A stretch of DNA of 64,000 bases from an uncultured Kordia sp. (GTDB lineage Bacteria; Bacteroidota; Bacteroidia; Flavobacteriales; Flavobacteriaceae). The translations under genes were made by a program, and so were the position numbers. Of this stretch, positions 25,618 to 34,798 are shown one piece after another. Location: assembly GCF_947496985.1 (NCBI RefSeq), contig NZ_CANMEZ010000005.1, positions 1 through 64,000 of the forward strand, in the 5' to 3' direction. How positions within the stretch are numbered: the stretch's first letter is position 1; each line of letters opens with the position of its first letter. Below the pieces are notes generated by a model that did no database searches, was not told where the DNA came from, and saw only the letters and a list, made by a program, of their open reading frames with translations.

Positions 25618-26400
25618 ATGGAAGAAAAAACAGAATTTCAAACGAAAGAAATTATTCGGAAACATGAATTTGTTAATGGTCTTTTCCTCTTTGTAAAAGC
25701 ACTCATCATATTTGGAATTTTATTAATAACAATGGAAAAGAATTACTTTGTATATTATAAAACCCAAGCAATAATCGCTTTAATAGTTGGAACTTCCTTT
25801 TTTGTATTTGTACTTAGAAAAAATGATTTTATTGCTCCAATAATAGCTTTGATATTAATGTGTTTTTTAGAAGTTGTAGATACTCATTTATGGAGATACG
25901 TTCCATTTTCATATATGTTTACTGTGGAAGACTTTTCAGGAGTATATGAAGGTAATAAGATTAGTGAATCTGTGACAAAAACTGAACAAATTGTTGATGG
26001 TTACACTAGTGTGCTTAAAAGTAAAATATCTAGGAATCCATCAAAATTTACATTAAGAATCAATCAGACAGGGAGTAAAATTAGTATTCATTCTTTTTGT
26101 TATAAAAATGATAAAGATAAAATTCATGAATCTAAAAGTGATATGATGGCTATTCGTGAGTTAGAAAATAAAGGAGACTATGAGCTTATCTATCACTTTA
26201 ATGATATTGGAACTCCAAAACAAGGAAGATACTCAGGAACAGCTCATCTAAACATAACGAGAATAAATGATGATTTTTCAATAGAAGGCGGTTTTTATAC
26301 TAACCGAAATCCGCAAACAAGAGGTAATTTCACGGAATTAAAAAAGATTGGAGAAAATTCACAAAACCCTTTCTATTCGCCACGTTATTTACGAGATTGA
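25618..26400 (+). CDS. Membrane protein with Cap15-like beta domain
   Basis: A 260-residue protein starting at the ATG at 25618 (a TTG lies one codon earlier). Three hydrophobic segments at about 21-39, 51-67 and 72-88 are followed by a soluble beta-strand domain at about 104-243 with DFSGVYEG, FTLRINQTGSKISIHS, GDYELIYHF, GRYSGTAHLNI, GGFYTNRN and RGNFTEL. The arrangement resembles the 2TM-beta effector family (S-2TMbeta, Cap15), in which a membrane anchor is joined to a small beta barrel that binds a nucleotide signal. No CD-NTase gene is nearby; instead a TIR gene precedes it by 4 bp. It could be the effector of a TIR-made signal. Family assignment is by pattern and needs structure comparison. 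Confidence 0.72.
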   Translation: MEEKTEFQTKEIIRKHEFVNGLFLFVKALIIFGILLITMEKNYFVYYKTQAIIALIVGTSFFVFVLRKNDFIAPIIALILMCFLEVVDTHLWRYVPFSYMFTVEDFSGVYEGNKISESVTKTEQIVDGYTSVLKSKISRNPSKFTLRINQTGSKISIHSFCYKNDKDKIHESKSDMMAIRELENKGDYELIYHFNDIGTPKQGRYSGTAHLNITRINDDFSIEGGFYTNRNPQTRGNFTELKKIGENSQNPFYSPRYLRD

Positions 26401-26473
26401 CATTTACTTAACATAGGTACTTGAATTTTTGGCACTTTTCTTGATACATTTTGGCAACATTAAAACCAATTTT

Positions 26474-27277
26474 ATGAACCCAAAAATTACACTGCTACTT
26501 TTGTTGTGTTGTTTTACCTGCGCACTTACCAATGCGCAGGGAAAACTCAATAAAGCTAAAGAAGAGCTGTCAAGCGGAAGTTCTAGCTCAAGTTCTTCGT
26601 CTTCCGATTCCTCCAATTCCTCCAATTCATGGGATGATGATGAAAACAACCATTTTGAACAAATACTTAATGATATAATAGACCAAATTGTTTTTGGAAT
26701 ATTGTTTGGAGATATGGAACAGAAATATTTTTATGACTATCCATATGCCAATGGTTCACATGGTGAATATGCTCTTCCTGAGGAAAATGCATCGTTAAAA
26801 AGTATGAAACTCATGCTTTCGAATACCTTTTTTGCTAGTGGAAAAGAATTTTATGGAAATGATGTGAAGTTAAATTTTCGCTTTATGCGATTGTTAGGAG
26901 TTGAGGTAAATCACTTGCATTTTTTTGAAAAAATACCAAAATCTGAGTTAGGAATAAATTCGTTGATGCTAAATTATTATCGAGTGCGTGAAAAAATGGT
27001 GACAGCCTTTTGGGGAGTTGGAGTTTCACATGTAATTCATGGAGTAGATAAAATAGGTTTTACATATCAAGTTGGTATAGATGTGTATTTGAAAAAGCCA
27101 TTTAGTTTAAGTACGTTGTGGAAGCAAAGTTTTATTAATAATTCTTCTGTAAACGAATTTAAACTACACGCACGTTATCATTTAAATCGATTTTCAGTTC
27201 ATGGAGGTTTTAATCGTTACAAATTAGGTTCGGTTGAAATCAATTCTATGGGGATTGGTTTTGATTATCGTTTTTAA
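26474..27277 (+). CDS. Exported protein with Ser-rich linker and barrel-like domain
   Basis: A 267-residue protein starting at the ATG at 26474, which gives a clean signal peptide (1-21, ALTNAQ). A highly Ser-rich and then Asp-rich linker covers about residues 30-58. The remaining part has alternating beta strands typical of a small outer-membrane barrel (VGVSHVIHGVDKIGFTYQVG, FKLHARYHLNRFSVHGGF) and ends in Phe (GIGFDYRF), a usual outer-membrane protein C-terminus. Function unknown. It is 73 bp downstream of the membrane gene of the TIR unit and is probably separate from it. Confidence 0.82.
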   Translation: MNPKITLLLLLCCFTCALTNAQGKLNKAKEELSSGSSSSSSSSSDSSNSSNSWDDDENNHFEQILNDIIDQIVFGILFGDMEQKYFYDYPYANGSHGEYALPEENASLKSMKLMLSNTFFASGKEFYGNDVKLNFRFMRLLGVEVNHLHFFEKIPKSELGINSLMLNYYRVREKMVTAFWGVGVSHVIHGVDKIGFTYQVGIDVYLKKPFSLSTLWKQSFINNSSVNEFKLHARYHLNRFSVHGGFNRYKLGSVEINSMGIGFDYRF

Positions 27278-27333
27278 ATCGATATTCATAAAGCAACAAT
27301 ATTTCCAGAAAATATGAGTTGTTGGTTTAGTTT

Positions 27334-28452
27334 ATGAATCCATCAAATATCAAAAACATCTTGAATTATACTTTTTCTAAATCGTCTATTTTTAGCGTAC
27401 TAATTATGCTGTTTTTGGTGAATCAAAGTTTTTCTCAACAACATACAAAATGGTTAGATTCTATTTGTCAAAACTTCAAAAAAGAACAACATATAGTAGG
27501 AATGACAGTAGCTGTTATAAAACCAGACACTTCCTATTATAGCGTTTCAGGATTGCGAAAACAAGATGAATCTGATGTAATAACACTGAAAAACAAATTC
27601 TTTCTAGCTTCACTATCCAAAGCATTTACATCGTTCATTGCTAAAAAAATGGAAGAAGATGGTGTTATTAGTTTTGAAACGAAGTTCTTCGATGTTTTTC
27701 CCGAATTATTAACAGAAAAGAAAGCTAAAAAATATGCAGAAATCACATTGGGAAATTTGTTAAGTCACAAAGCTAAGATAAATGATGTCTGTATATATGA
27801 TGAAACTCAAATTTTAAAAGAAGGAACACATGCTGAAAAAAGGTATCATTTAGCAAAATTGACACTTTCTAAATCTCCCAAAGGGAAAAATAAATATTCT
27901 AATGTCGGGTATATTATGGCTGCAATGATGTTGGAGAAAACTACTGGAGTATCATTTGAAAAACTGATACAGAAAACACTCCATGATTTATCATTAACAT
28001 ATGTAATAGGGTATCCAAATACACATAATAAAAAAGATACATGGGGACATAATGTGTTGTCTAAAAAAGAAAGAAGCTTTGAATTATCTGAGTTTAATTT
28101 CTACAAAGACTTTCAATTGCCTTGTTGGGGATTATCGATGTCTACAATTGATTATTCAAAATTTATCCAAATGCATTTAAATGGTTTGCTTGGGAACGAT
28201 AATGTGCTAAAAAGTAAAAGTTATAAAGAATTGCATCAAACTTTTAAAAAGCGAAATTATGGTTGGGAAAAAATGAAACTAGGTGCTTATACGATAAGTA
28301 CACATGATGGAAGTGGTGATGTGTTTTTTGGAAGAACCATAATAGTAGCAAAAGAAGAAATTGCCATTTCAATATTGATGAATCAAACAGTAAGCGATCT
28401 AAAAGCTATCAATGATTTATTAGAAGAAATTGTAGCGCATTATAAAAAATGA
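27334..28452 (+). CDS. Exported beta-lactamase-fold serine hydrolase
   Basis: A 372-residue class C beta-lactamase/D-alanyl carboxypeptidase-like (Pfam Beta-lactamase) protein. A hydrophobic segment at about 18-34 ending SFSQ is a signal peptide, so a start nearer to it is possible. SxxK is S93-L-S-K96, Y-x-N is in KYSNVGY (about 189-194), and a HDGSG motif near the end fits the third box. Enzymes of this group hydrolyse beta-lactams, D-amino-acid peptides or esters; true beta-lactamase activity cannot be inferred. It stands alone, followed by a terminator. Confidence 0.88.
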   Translation: MNPSNIKNILNYTFSKSSIFSVLIMLFLVNQSFSQQHTKWLDSICQNFKKEQHIVGMTVAVIKPDTSYYSVSGLRKQDESDVITLKNKFFLASLSKAFTSFIAKKMEEDGVISFETKFFDVFPELLTEKKAKKYAEITLGNLLSHKAKINDVCIYDETQILKEGTHAEKRYHLAKLTLSKSPKGKNKYSNVGYIMAAMMLEKTTGVSFEKLIQKTLHDLSLTYVIGYPNTHNKKDTWGHNVLSKKERSFELSEFNFYKDFQLPCWGLSMSTIDYSKFIQMHLNGLLGNDNVLKSKSYKELHQTFKKRNYGWEKMKLGAYTISTHDGSGDVFFGRTIIVAKEEIAISILMNQTVSDLKAINDLLEEIVAHYKK

Positions 28453-28460
28453 AGTATAAA

Positions 28461-28488
28461 AAAAGCGCATCCTTACGAATGCGCTTTT
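28461..28488. terminator. Bidirectional terminator
   Basis: A perfect 10-bp stem AAAAGCGCAT/ATGCGCTTTT with an 8-nt loop between the converging hydrolase and acyl-CoA dehydrogenase genes; T-runs on both strands. Confidence 0.88.
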
Positions 28489-28510
28489 CAATATATATAA
28501 AATCTTAAAT

Positions 28511-29653
28511 TTATCCTCTGATAACTCCTCTTGAAATTACAATTTTCTGAATTTCAGAAGTTCCTTCGTAAATCTGTGTAATTTTTGCATCACGCATCAA
28601 ACGTTCTACATGATATTCTTTTACAAAACCATTTCCACCGTGAATCTGAACAGCTTCAACTGTGTGTTCCATAGCTACTTTAGAAGCAAACAATTTTGCC
28701 ATAGCACTTTCCATGTCATAATTCTCTTTTGCATCTTTTTTACAAGCAGCTTGCATTACTAAATGACGTGCAGCAGTAATATCAGTATACATGTCAGCTA
28801 ATTTGAATGCAATAGCTTGGTGATTGCAAATCTCAGTTCCAAAAGCTTTACGTTCCTTTGAATATTTCAATGCTAATTCATATGCTCCAGAAGCAATTCC
28901 TAAAGCTTGTGCGGCAATTCCAATACGTCCACCAGATAAAGTTTTCATTGCAAATTTAAATCCAAATCCGTCTTCGCCAATTCTATTCTCTTTAGGAACT
29001 TTTACATCATTAAACTGTAATGTATGGGTATCACTTCCGCGAATTCCTAACTTATCTTCTTTTGGTCCAATATCAAAACCTGGCATTCCTTTTTCAACAA
29101 TAAAGGCATTAATTCCTCTATGTCCTTTTTCTCTATCTGTTTGTGCAATCACTAAATAAAAATCAGCACGTCCACCACTAGTAATCCAGTTTTTAGTACC
29201 ATTAATTACATAATGATCACCCATGTCAATTGCTGTTGTTGTTTGAGAAGTTGCATCACTTCCAGCTTCAGGTTCACTTAAACAAAAAGCACCTACAGAC
29301 TCTCCTGTAGCTAATTTTGTTAAATACTTTTGCTTTTGCTCTTCACTACCATATGCTTCCAAACCGTAACATACTAAAGAGTTGTTTACAGATACAATTA
29401 CAGAAGCAGAAGCATCAATTTTAGATAATTCTTCCATGATTAACACATAAGAAATCGTGTCCATTCCACTTCCTCCGTACTTAGGATCTACCATAATTCC
29501 CAAAAATCCTAATTCACCCATTTTGCGAACCAATTCTTGTGGAAATTCTTGCTTATTATCACGTTCTATAACGCCTGGAAGCAACTCAGTTCTTGCAAAA
29601 TCTCTTGCTGCATCACGAATCATGATATGTTCCTCTGTAAGATTAAAATCCAT
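28511..29653 (-). CDS. Acyl-CoA dehydrogenase
   Basis: A 380-residue FAD enzyme oxidising acyl-CoA to trans-2-enoyl-CoA, in fatty-acid or branched-chain amino-acid breakdown. The ATG at 29653 (MDFNLTEEHIMIRDAARDF) was chosen because it matches the usual N-terminus; the longer frame adds 14 unrelated residues. FAD-binding CLSEPEAGSDA and WITSGGRADFY, and the base Glu in IYEGTSEIQ near the C-terminus are visible. It is a single gene between a terminator and anmK. Closest to short/branched-chain or butyryl-type enzymes by size; chain length not determined. Confidence 0.95.
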   Translation of the reverse strand: MDFNLTEEHIMIRDAARDFARTELLPGVIERDNKQEFPQELVRKMGELGFLGIMVDPKYGGSGMDTISYVLIMEELSKIDASASVIVSVNNSLVCYGLEAYGSEEQKQKYLTKLATGESVGAFCLSEPEAGSDATSQTTTAIDMGDHYVINGTKNWITSGGRADFYLVIAQTDREKGHRGINAFIVEKGMPGFDIGPKEDKLGIRGSDTHTLQFNDVKVPKENRIGEDGFGFKFAMKTLSGGRIGIAAQALGIASGAYELALKYSKERKAFGTEICNHQAIAFKLADMYTDITAARHLVMQAACKKDAKENYDMESAMAKLFASKVAMEHTVEAVQIHGGNGFVKEYHVERLMRDAKITQIYEGTSEIQKIVISRGVIRG

Positions 29654-29815
29654 AACTATATATTGTATTAATAAATTTTTAAAAAAGTCGCACAAAGATA
29701 ATTCTAAAATAGCAGATTTTCAATAATAAGTGCGTTTTTCTGAGAATCTTCGATTTTAATACACCAGAATTGTGAATGTTATCTTAAAAGTCAAATCAAA
29801 ATGGTAAAATTTGAA

Positions 29816-29823
29816 TAATTTTG
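29816..29823 (+). promoter_or_regulatory. -7 box directly before anmK
   Basis: TAATTTTG fits TAnnTTTG and ends 4 bp before the ATG, so transcription starting a few bases later would give an almost leaderless mRNA. No clear -33 box was found, so the box may be fortuitous. Confidence 0.4.
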
Positions 29824-29827
29824 TAAA

Positions 29828-30889
29828 ATGATTTCATACAAAGTGATTGGTGTCATGTCAGGAACTTCTCTTGACGGAATTGATGTAGCTTATATACATT
29901 TCAAAAAACAAGAATTTTGGACATTTTCTATCTTACAAGCAACAACTATTTCATATACGAAAGAAATGGAACAGGAGCTTCGTGAAGCTATTCATTATGA
30001 AAAAGAAAAGTTAGCTCAATTTGATACTACATACACAAAACATTTAGCAACTGTAATTAATTCATTTATTAAAAAATATCAAATTACAGATATTGATGCG
30101 GTTTGTTCGCACGGACATACGGTTTTGCATCAGCCTGAAAATGGAATAACCTATCAAATTGGGAATCAGGAACTATTAGCCGAAATTATTCAGCAAAAGC
30201 TAGTATGTGATTTCAGGGTGCAAGATGTTGCATTTGGAGGACAAGGAGCGCCATTAGTGCCAATCGGAGATGAATTGTTATTTTCTGAATATGATTACTG
30301 TTTAAATTTGGGCGGGTTCGCAAATGTGTCTTTTCATCAAAGTGGAAAACGAATAGCATACGATATCTGTCCAGTAAATATTGTATTGAATAAATACGCA
30401 AAACAGTTAGGATTTGAATATGATGATAAAGGGAGCCTTGCAAAATCAGGTGAATATTTAATGGTTTTAGGTTCAGAATTGAATAATCTTTCTTTTTACG
30501 AGCAAAAACCACCAAAATCACTTGGACTAGAATGGGTGCAAGAAGAAATATTTCCTCGATTAGAAAAATCTAAACGAAAAGAACTCGACATTTTACGAAC
30601 TTTTACAGAACATATCGCACAGCAAATTGCTAAAAATTTTAAAATTCGAACCAAAATATTAGTCACTGGCGGTGGCGCATATAATGATTATTTACTATCA
30701 AGGATTAAATTTTATAAAGATGTAAACCTTGTAAAACCAAGCGATGAACTCATTGAATATAAGGAAGCGGTTGTTTTTGGTTTTCTTGGAATTCTGCGTT
30801 TGCGAGATGAGGTAAATTGTCTTAAAAGTGTAACGGGAGCTGTAAAAAATCATAGTTCAGGAGAAGTGTATGATTTTAAAGTAAATTAA
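29828..30889 (+). CDS. anmK: Anhydro-N-acetylmuramic acid kinase
   Basis: A 353-residue cytoplasmic kinase that hydrolyses and phosphorylates 1,6-anhydroMurNAc to MurNAc-6-phosphate in cell-wall recycling. Diagnostic segments are VIGVMSGTSLDGIDVAY at the N-terminus, SHGHTVLHQP, the QDVAFGGQGAPLVP loop with the catalytic Asp, NLGGFAN, and VTGGGAYN near the end. Length is normal for the family. It lies alone, transcribed toward the amino-acid dehydrogenase gene 69 bp away. Confidence 0.95.
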   Translation: MISYKVIGVMSGTSLDGIDVAYIHFKKQEFWTFSILQATTISYTKEMEQELREAIHYEKEKLAQFDTTYTKHLATVINSFIKKYQITDIDAVCSHGHTVLHQPENGITYQIGNQELLAEIIQQKLVCDFRVQDVAFGGQGAPLVPIGDELLFSEYDYCLNLGGFANVSFHQSGKRIAYDICPVNIVLNKYAKQLGFEYDDKGSLAKSGEYLMVLGSELNNLSFYEQKPPKSLGLEWVQEEIFPRLEKSKRKELDILRTFTEHIAQQIAKNFKIRTKILVTGGGAYNDYLLSRIKFYKDVNLVKPSDELIEYKEAVVFGFLGILRLRDEVNCLKSVTGAVKNHSSGEVYDFKVN

Positions 30890-30911
30890 CCTAAAAGATG
30901 GTAACAATTTT

Positions 30912-30919
30912 TATATTTG
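30912..30919 (+). promoter_or_regulatory. -7 box of the amino-acid dehydrogenase gene
   Basis: TATATTTG is an exact TAnnTTTG box 39 bp before the TTG start codon, giving a leader of about 30 nt. The TTG -33 box is not clear. Confidence 0.55.
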
Positions 30920-30958
30920 TCTGTAAAGACACAACATACCAATAAAATCTAATTTTAA

Positions 30959-32185
30959 TTGAAAGAACTACTCAAAATATACGAAAATAAAGCACCAGAA
31001 ATAGTATTTAACTGGAAAGATTCTGAAACGAATGCAGAAGGATGGACAGTAATTAATTCACTTCGCGGAGGTGCAGCAGGTGGAGGAACAAGAATGCGAA
31101 AAGGTTTGGATATGAACGAAGTACTTTCATTGGCAAAAACAATGGAAGTAAAATTTACAGTTTCTGGTCCAGCAATTGGCGGAGCCAAATCAGGAATCAA
31201 TTTTGACCCAAGAGATCCAAGAAAAAACGGCGTTTTAAAACGTTGGTACAAAGCAGTAGCACCTTTACTTAAAAGCTATTACGGAACAGGTGGAGATTTA
31301 AATGTAGATGAAATACATGAAGTAATTCCAATTACGGAAGATAGCGGTGTTTGGCATCCACAAGAAGGTGTTTTTAATGGACACTTTAAACCTACGGAAG
31401 CTGATAAAATCAACAGAATTGGACAATTGCGTTTGGGAGTAATTAAAGTAATTGAAAGCTCAGAATACTCTCCAGATGTTTCTCGTAAATATACAGTTGC
31501 AGATATGATTACAGGATTTGGAGTTGCAGAAGCAGCGCGCCATTTCTATGATATTTACGGTGGGTCAATCAAGGGTAAACGTGCTATTGTACAAGGTTTC
31601 GGAAATGTTGGAGCTGCAGCAGCGTACTATTTATCACAAATGGGCGCAAAAATAGTAGGAATCATTGATAGAGTTGGAGGAGTTATCAAAGAAGAAGGGT
31701 TTTCGTATGAAGAAATCAAAGGATATTTTCTTCAAAAAGATGGAAACACATTGGTAGCGGATAATATGATTTCATTTGAAGAAATGAATCAACGTATTTG
31801 GGAATTACCAACCGAAATATTTGCACCGTGTGCAGCTTCAAGGCTTATCACGCAAGAGCAAATTGATAAAATGATTGATACAGGTTTGGAAGTAATTACC
31901 TGTGGAGCTAATGTGCCATTTGCAGACAAAGAAATATTTTTTGGGCCAATAATGGAGCATACAGATCAAAAAGTAAGCTTAATTCCAGATTTCATTTCTA
32001 ACTGCGGAATGGCAAGAGTATTTGCATATTTCATGGAACGCAGAGTTCAAATGACGGATGAAGCTATCTTTGAAGATACCTCTAAAATCATCAAAAAAGC
32101 ATTGCAAAATACATTCAAACGAAACGCTTCAAAAGTAGATGTAAGTAAAACTGCTTTTGAAATCGCACTAAAAGAATTAGTGTAA
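30959..32185 (+). CDS. Glu/Leu/Phe/Val dehydrogenase family enzyme
   Basis: A 408-residue NAD(P)-dependent oxidative deaminase of amino acids (2-oxo acid plus ammonia). The N-terminal catalytic domain has SLRGGAAGGGTRMRKG, and the signature VSGPAIGGAKSGINFDPRDP with the catalytic Lys; the C-terminal Rossmann fold has VQGFGNVGAAAAYYLS. The start is TTG at 30959: no in-frame ATG occurs until residue about 46, inside the conserved region, so the rare start is forced. Substrate preference cannot be read; leucine, valine and glutamate are all possible. Upstream box at 30912; nhaD follows after 30 bp. Confidence 0.92.
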   Translation: MKELLKIYENKAPEIVFNWKDSETNAEGWTVINSLRGGAAGGGTRMRKGLDMNEVLSLAKTMEVKFTVSGPAIGGAKSGINFDPRDPRKNGVLKRWYKAVAPLLKSYYGTGGDLNVDEIHEVIPITEDSGVWHPQEGVFNGHFKPTEADKINRIGQLRLGVIKVIESSEYSPDVSRKYTVADMITGFGVAEAARHFYDIYGGSIKGKRAIVQGFGNVGAAAAYYLSQMGAKIVGIIDRVGGVIKEEGFSYEEIKGYFLQKDGNTLVADNMISFEEMNQRIWELPTEIFAPCAASRLITQEQIDKMIDTGLEVITCGANVPFADKEIFFGPIMEHTDQKVSLIPDFISNCGMARVFAYFMERRVQMTDEAIFEDTSKIIKKALQNTFKRNASKVDVSKTAFEIALKELV

Positions 32186-32215
32186 TTATAAACTAACAAC
32201 TCATAAATACTACAA

Positions 32216-33637
32216 ATGGAATCAGCAATAATAGCCGTATTTGTTATAGGATATTTAGCCATAACCCTAGAACACAACCTGAAAATTGATAAGCTTATTC
32301 CAGCATTAGCCATGATGGCAATATGTTGGGCATTTGTCGCTTTCGGAATGGAAGATTTTCAAACTTGGTTTGATTCAGGAGCACATGCCTTAATGGATCT
32401 CACAAGTCCTGAAAATGCAGGTGTAGATAAAATGCATTTAATGGAAGAAACCTTATTGCATCATCTTGGTAAAACCGCAGAAATACTAGTGTTCTTACTA
32501 GGAGCAATGACCATTGTGGAAATCATAGATTACTTTGATGGATTTGCTACAATAAAAAGCTTTATAAAAACCCGAAGTAGAAGTAAAGTACTTTGGATTT
32601 TTGCATTTTTAGCGTTTGTGTTATCAGCTATTATTGATAACCTAACAGCTACAATTGTACTAATTTCTATTCTTCAGAAAATTATTGGAGACAGAAATAT
32701 CCGTATTTGGTATGCAGGTTTAATAATTATTGCCGCAAATGCAGGAGGAGCTTGGTCGCCAATTGGGGATGTTACCACAACCATGCTATGGATTGGAAAC
32801 AAAGTATCAACAGGGAAACTATTAGCATACTTATTCGTTCCATCACTATTATGTATGTTGGTGCCAACGTTCTTGGCAGCAACATTCTTGAAGCCATTCA
32901 AAGGAAATCTTCCTGAAGAAGCTGTAAATGATGATGGTAAAAAAGCACATCGTTTTGGACCAACAATGTTATATTTAGGTTTATCCGCAATTGTTTTTGT
33001 GCCAATATTTAAGGTAGTAACGCATTTGCCTCCATATGTAGGAATGATGTTATCGTTATCTGTAGTGGCTATCTTTGCTGAAATATATAGTAATACGAAA
33101 TTTAGCATGTCTGCAGTTGGCGCAAATGAAGGGCATGATGTTGAAACAGAAGCATTATCAACACACCACAGTCCAGTACATCATTCATTATCAAAAATTG
33201 AATTACCAAGTATACTATTCTTTTTAGGAATTTTAATGGCTGTTGCAGCTTTAGAGTCTTTAGGTTTGCTATTCGGATTTGCAGATTGGTTAAAAACGGC
33301 AACGCCGCAATTAGGAACAGAAGCTACAGCTGGAGGTGTTTCAGATTTAGTAGTAATGTTGCTTGGAGTTGGTTCAGCAGTAATTGACAATGTACCATTA
33401 GTAGCAGCAAGTTTAGGAATGTTTACAGAAACAATTGACAACCCGTTATGGCACTTTATTGCTTTTGCAGCAGGAACAGGTGGAAGCATGTTAATCATCG
33501 GATCTGCAGCAGGAGTTGTAGCAATGGGAATGGAAAAAATTGATTTTTTCTGGTATTTCAAAAAAATATCATGGTTAGCACTTGTCGGATTCATTGTAGG
33601 TTCAGGAGCTTTTATATTAATGAGAATCATTATATAA
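32216..33637 (+). CDS. nhaD: Na+/H+ antiporter NhaD-like
   Basis: A 473-residue inner-membrane transporter of the ion-transporter superfamily with about 11-13 transmembrane segments. SAIIDNLTATIVL and AVIDNVPLVAA carry the paired Asp-Asn ion-binding motifs of NhaD, and NAGGAWSPIGDVTTTMLW is the typical re-entrant loop. A hydrophilic His-rich loop lies at about 300-322 (EGHDVETEALSTHHSPVHH). It exports Na+ in exchange for protons, fitting a marine salt-adapted host. It follows the amino-acid dehydrogenase gene by 30 bp. Confidence 0.93.
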   Translation: MESAIIAVFVIGYLAITLEHNLKIDKLIPALAMMAICWAFVAFGMEDFQTWFDSGAHALMDLTSPENAGVDKMHLMEETLLHHLGKTAEILVFLLGAMTIVEIIDYFDGFATIKSFIKTRSRSKVLWIFAFLAFVLSAIIDNLTATIVLISILQKIIGDRNIRIWYAGLIIIAANAGGAWSPIGDVTTTMLWIGNKVSTGKLLAYLFVPSLLCMLVPTFLAATFLKPFKGNLPEEAVNDDGKKAHRFGPTMLYLGLSAIVFVPIFKVVTHLPPYVGMMLSLSVVAIFAEIYSNTKFSMSAVGANEGHDVETEALSTHHSPVHHSLSKIELPSILFFLGILMAVAALESLGLLFGFADWLKTATPQLGTEATAGGVSDLVVMLLGVGSAVIDNVPLVAASLGMFTETIDNPLWHFIAFAAGTGGSMLIIGSAAGVVAMGMEKIDFFWYFKKISWLALVGFIVGSGAFILMRIII

Positions 33638-33689
33638 GTATACTTTATTCATAAATCATACGTTATTATAGTTTAAATTTAAAACACAT

Positions 33690-34397
33690 ATGTTGCTACT
33701 TCAAACAACCAAAAAAGCAAAAGAAACAGCGGAAGCGCTAGAAAATTTATTAGAAGATCAAGAAAAAACACTCTCCATTTATGAACTAGTCGTAAATGGT
33801 GGAATAGGAAGTATTATAATCATTAGTGTATTATTGATTTTACTTGCGGTTGCTTTATACATTTATTTTGAACGTTTATTTGCGATAAAATCAGCGTCTA
33901 AGATTGATAAAAACTTTATGAATCAAATTCGAGATAATGTCTCTAGTGGAAAATTAGATGCAGCCAAAATGTTATGTGCACAAACAGATTCTCCTGTAGC
34001 ACGTTTAACAGAAAAAGGAATTTCACGTATCGGAAAACCGTTGGAAGATATCAATAAAGCAATCGAAAATGCAGGTACGTTAGAAGTATATAAACTAGAG
34101 AAAAACGTGAGTATTTTAGCAACTGTAGCTGGAGCTGCACCAATGATTGGTTTCTTAGGGACTGTAATTGGTATGATTTTGGCATTCCATGAAATGGCAA
34201 CAAGTGGCGGTCAAGCCGAAATGGGCTCGCTTGCAGGTGGTATTTACACAGCAATGACAACGACAGTTGCTGGTTTAATTGTGGGGATTATTGCGTATAT
34301 TGGGTATAATCACTTAGTTGTAAAAACAGATAAGGTGGTGCATCAAATGGAAGCAAATGCAGTAGACTTCTTAGACTTATTAAATGAACCTGTGTAA
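33690..34397 (+). CDS. exbB: ExbB/MotA-TolQ proton channel
   Basis: A 235-residue inner-membrane protein of the MotA/TolQ/ExbB family. Membrane segments lie at about 34-56, 145-170 and 190-212. The conserved VAGAAPMIGFLGTVIGMILAF and AGGIYTAMTTTVAGLIVGIIAY regions are present. It forms the pentameric proton-driven stator with ExbD and energises outer-membrane transport through TonB. It opens an exbB-exbD-exbD-tonB operon with gaps of 14, -1 and 6 bp. Confidence 0.93.
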   Translation: MLLLQTTKKAKETAEALENLLEDQEKTLSIYELVVNGGIGSIIIISVLLILLAVALYIYFERLFAIKSASKIDKNFMNQIRDNVSSGKLDAAKMLCAQTDSPVARLTEKGISRIGKPLEDINKAIENAGTLEVYKLEKNVSILATVAGAAPMIGFLGTVIGMILAFHEMATSGGQAEMGSLAGGIYTAMTTTVAGLIVGIIAYIGYNHLVVKTDKVVHQMEANAVDFLDLLNEPV

Positions 34398-34411
34398 TTC
34401 TACTATATGAT

Positions 34412-34798
34412 ATGAGATTAAAAGGTAGAAATAAAGTCAGTCCAGAATTCAGTATGTCGTCTATGACGGATATTGTATTCTTGTTATTGGTGTTTTTCAT
34501 GTTAACATCAAATTCGCCAAATGCACTCGATTTATTATTGCCAAAAGCAAAAGGGAAATCGACAAATACACAGAATGTATCTGTAAGTATTAAAAAAAAC
34601 TTAGAAGTATATATTGATGCAGATAGAGTAAGAGCAAGTCAAGTAGAAGCAAAACTACGCGCGAAGCTAAGAGGGCAAACGGAACCAACAATTATACTAA
34701 GGGCGGAAGAAGGTGTGCCAATTGAAAAGGCAGTCAATATTATGGATATCGCAAATAGAAATAAATATAAAATCATTCTAGCAGTTCGGCCTCAGTAA
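34412..34798 (+). CDS. exbD: ExbD/TolR biopolymer transport protein, first copy
   Basis: A 128-residue protein with one transmembrane segment (about 17-36) after a basic N-terminus (MRLKGRNKVSPEFSMSSMTD); the Asp of SMSSMTDIVFLLLVFFM is the conserved proton-path residue. The periplasmic domain has PTIILRAEEGVPIEKAVNIMD. It belongs with ExbB upstream. Its last base overlaps the start of the second ExbD gene. Confidence 0.93.
   Translation: MRLKGRNKVSPEFSMSSMTDIVFLLLVFFMLTSNSPNALDLLLPKAKGKSTNTQNVSVSIKKNLEVYIDADRVRASQVEAKLRAKLRGQTEPTIILRAEEGVPIEKAVNIMDIANRNKYKIILAVRPQ

Noticed and set aside
26404-26649. Minus-strand Glu/Ser-rich frame
   Set aside because: It is the reverse reading of the Ser-rich linker in the exported protein at 26474.
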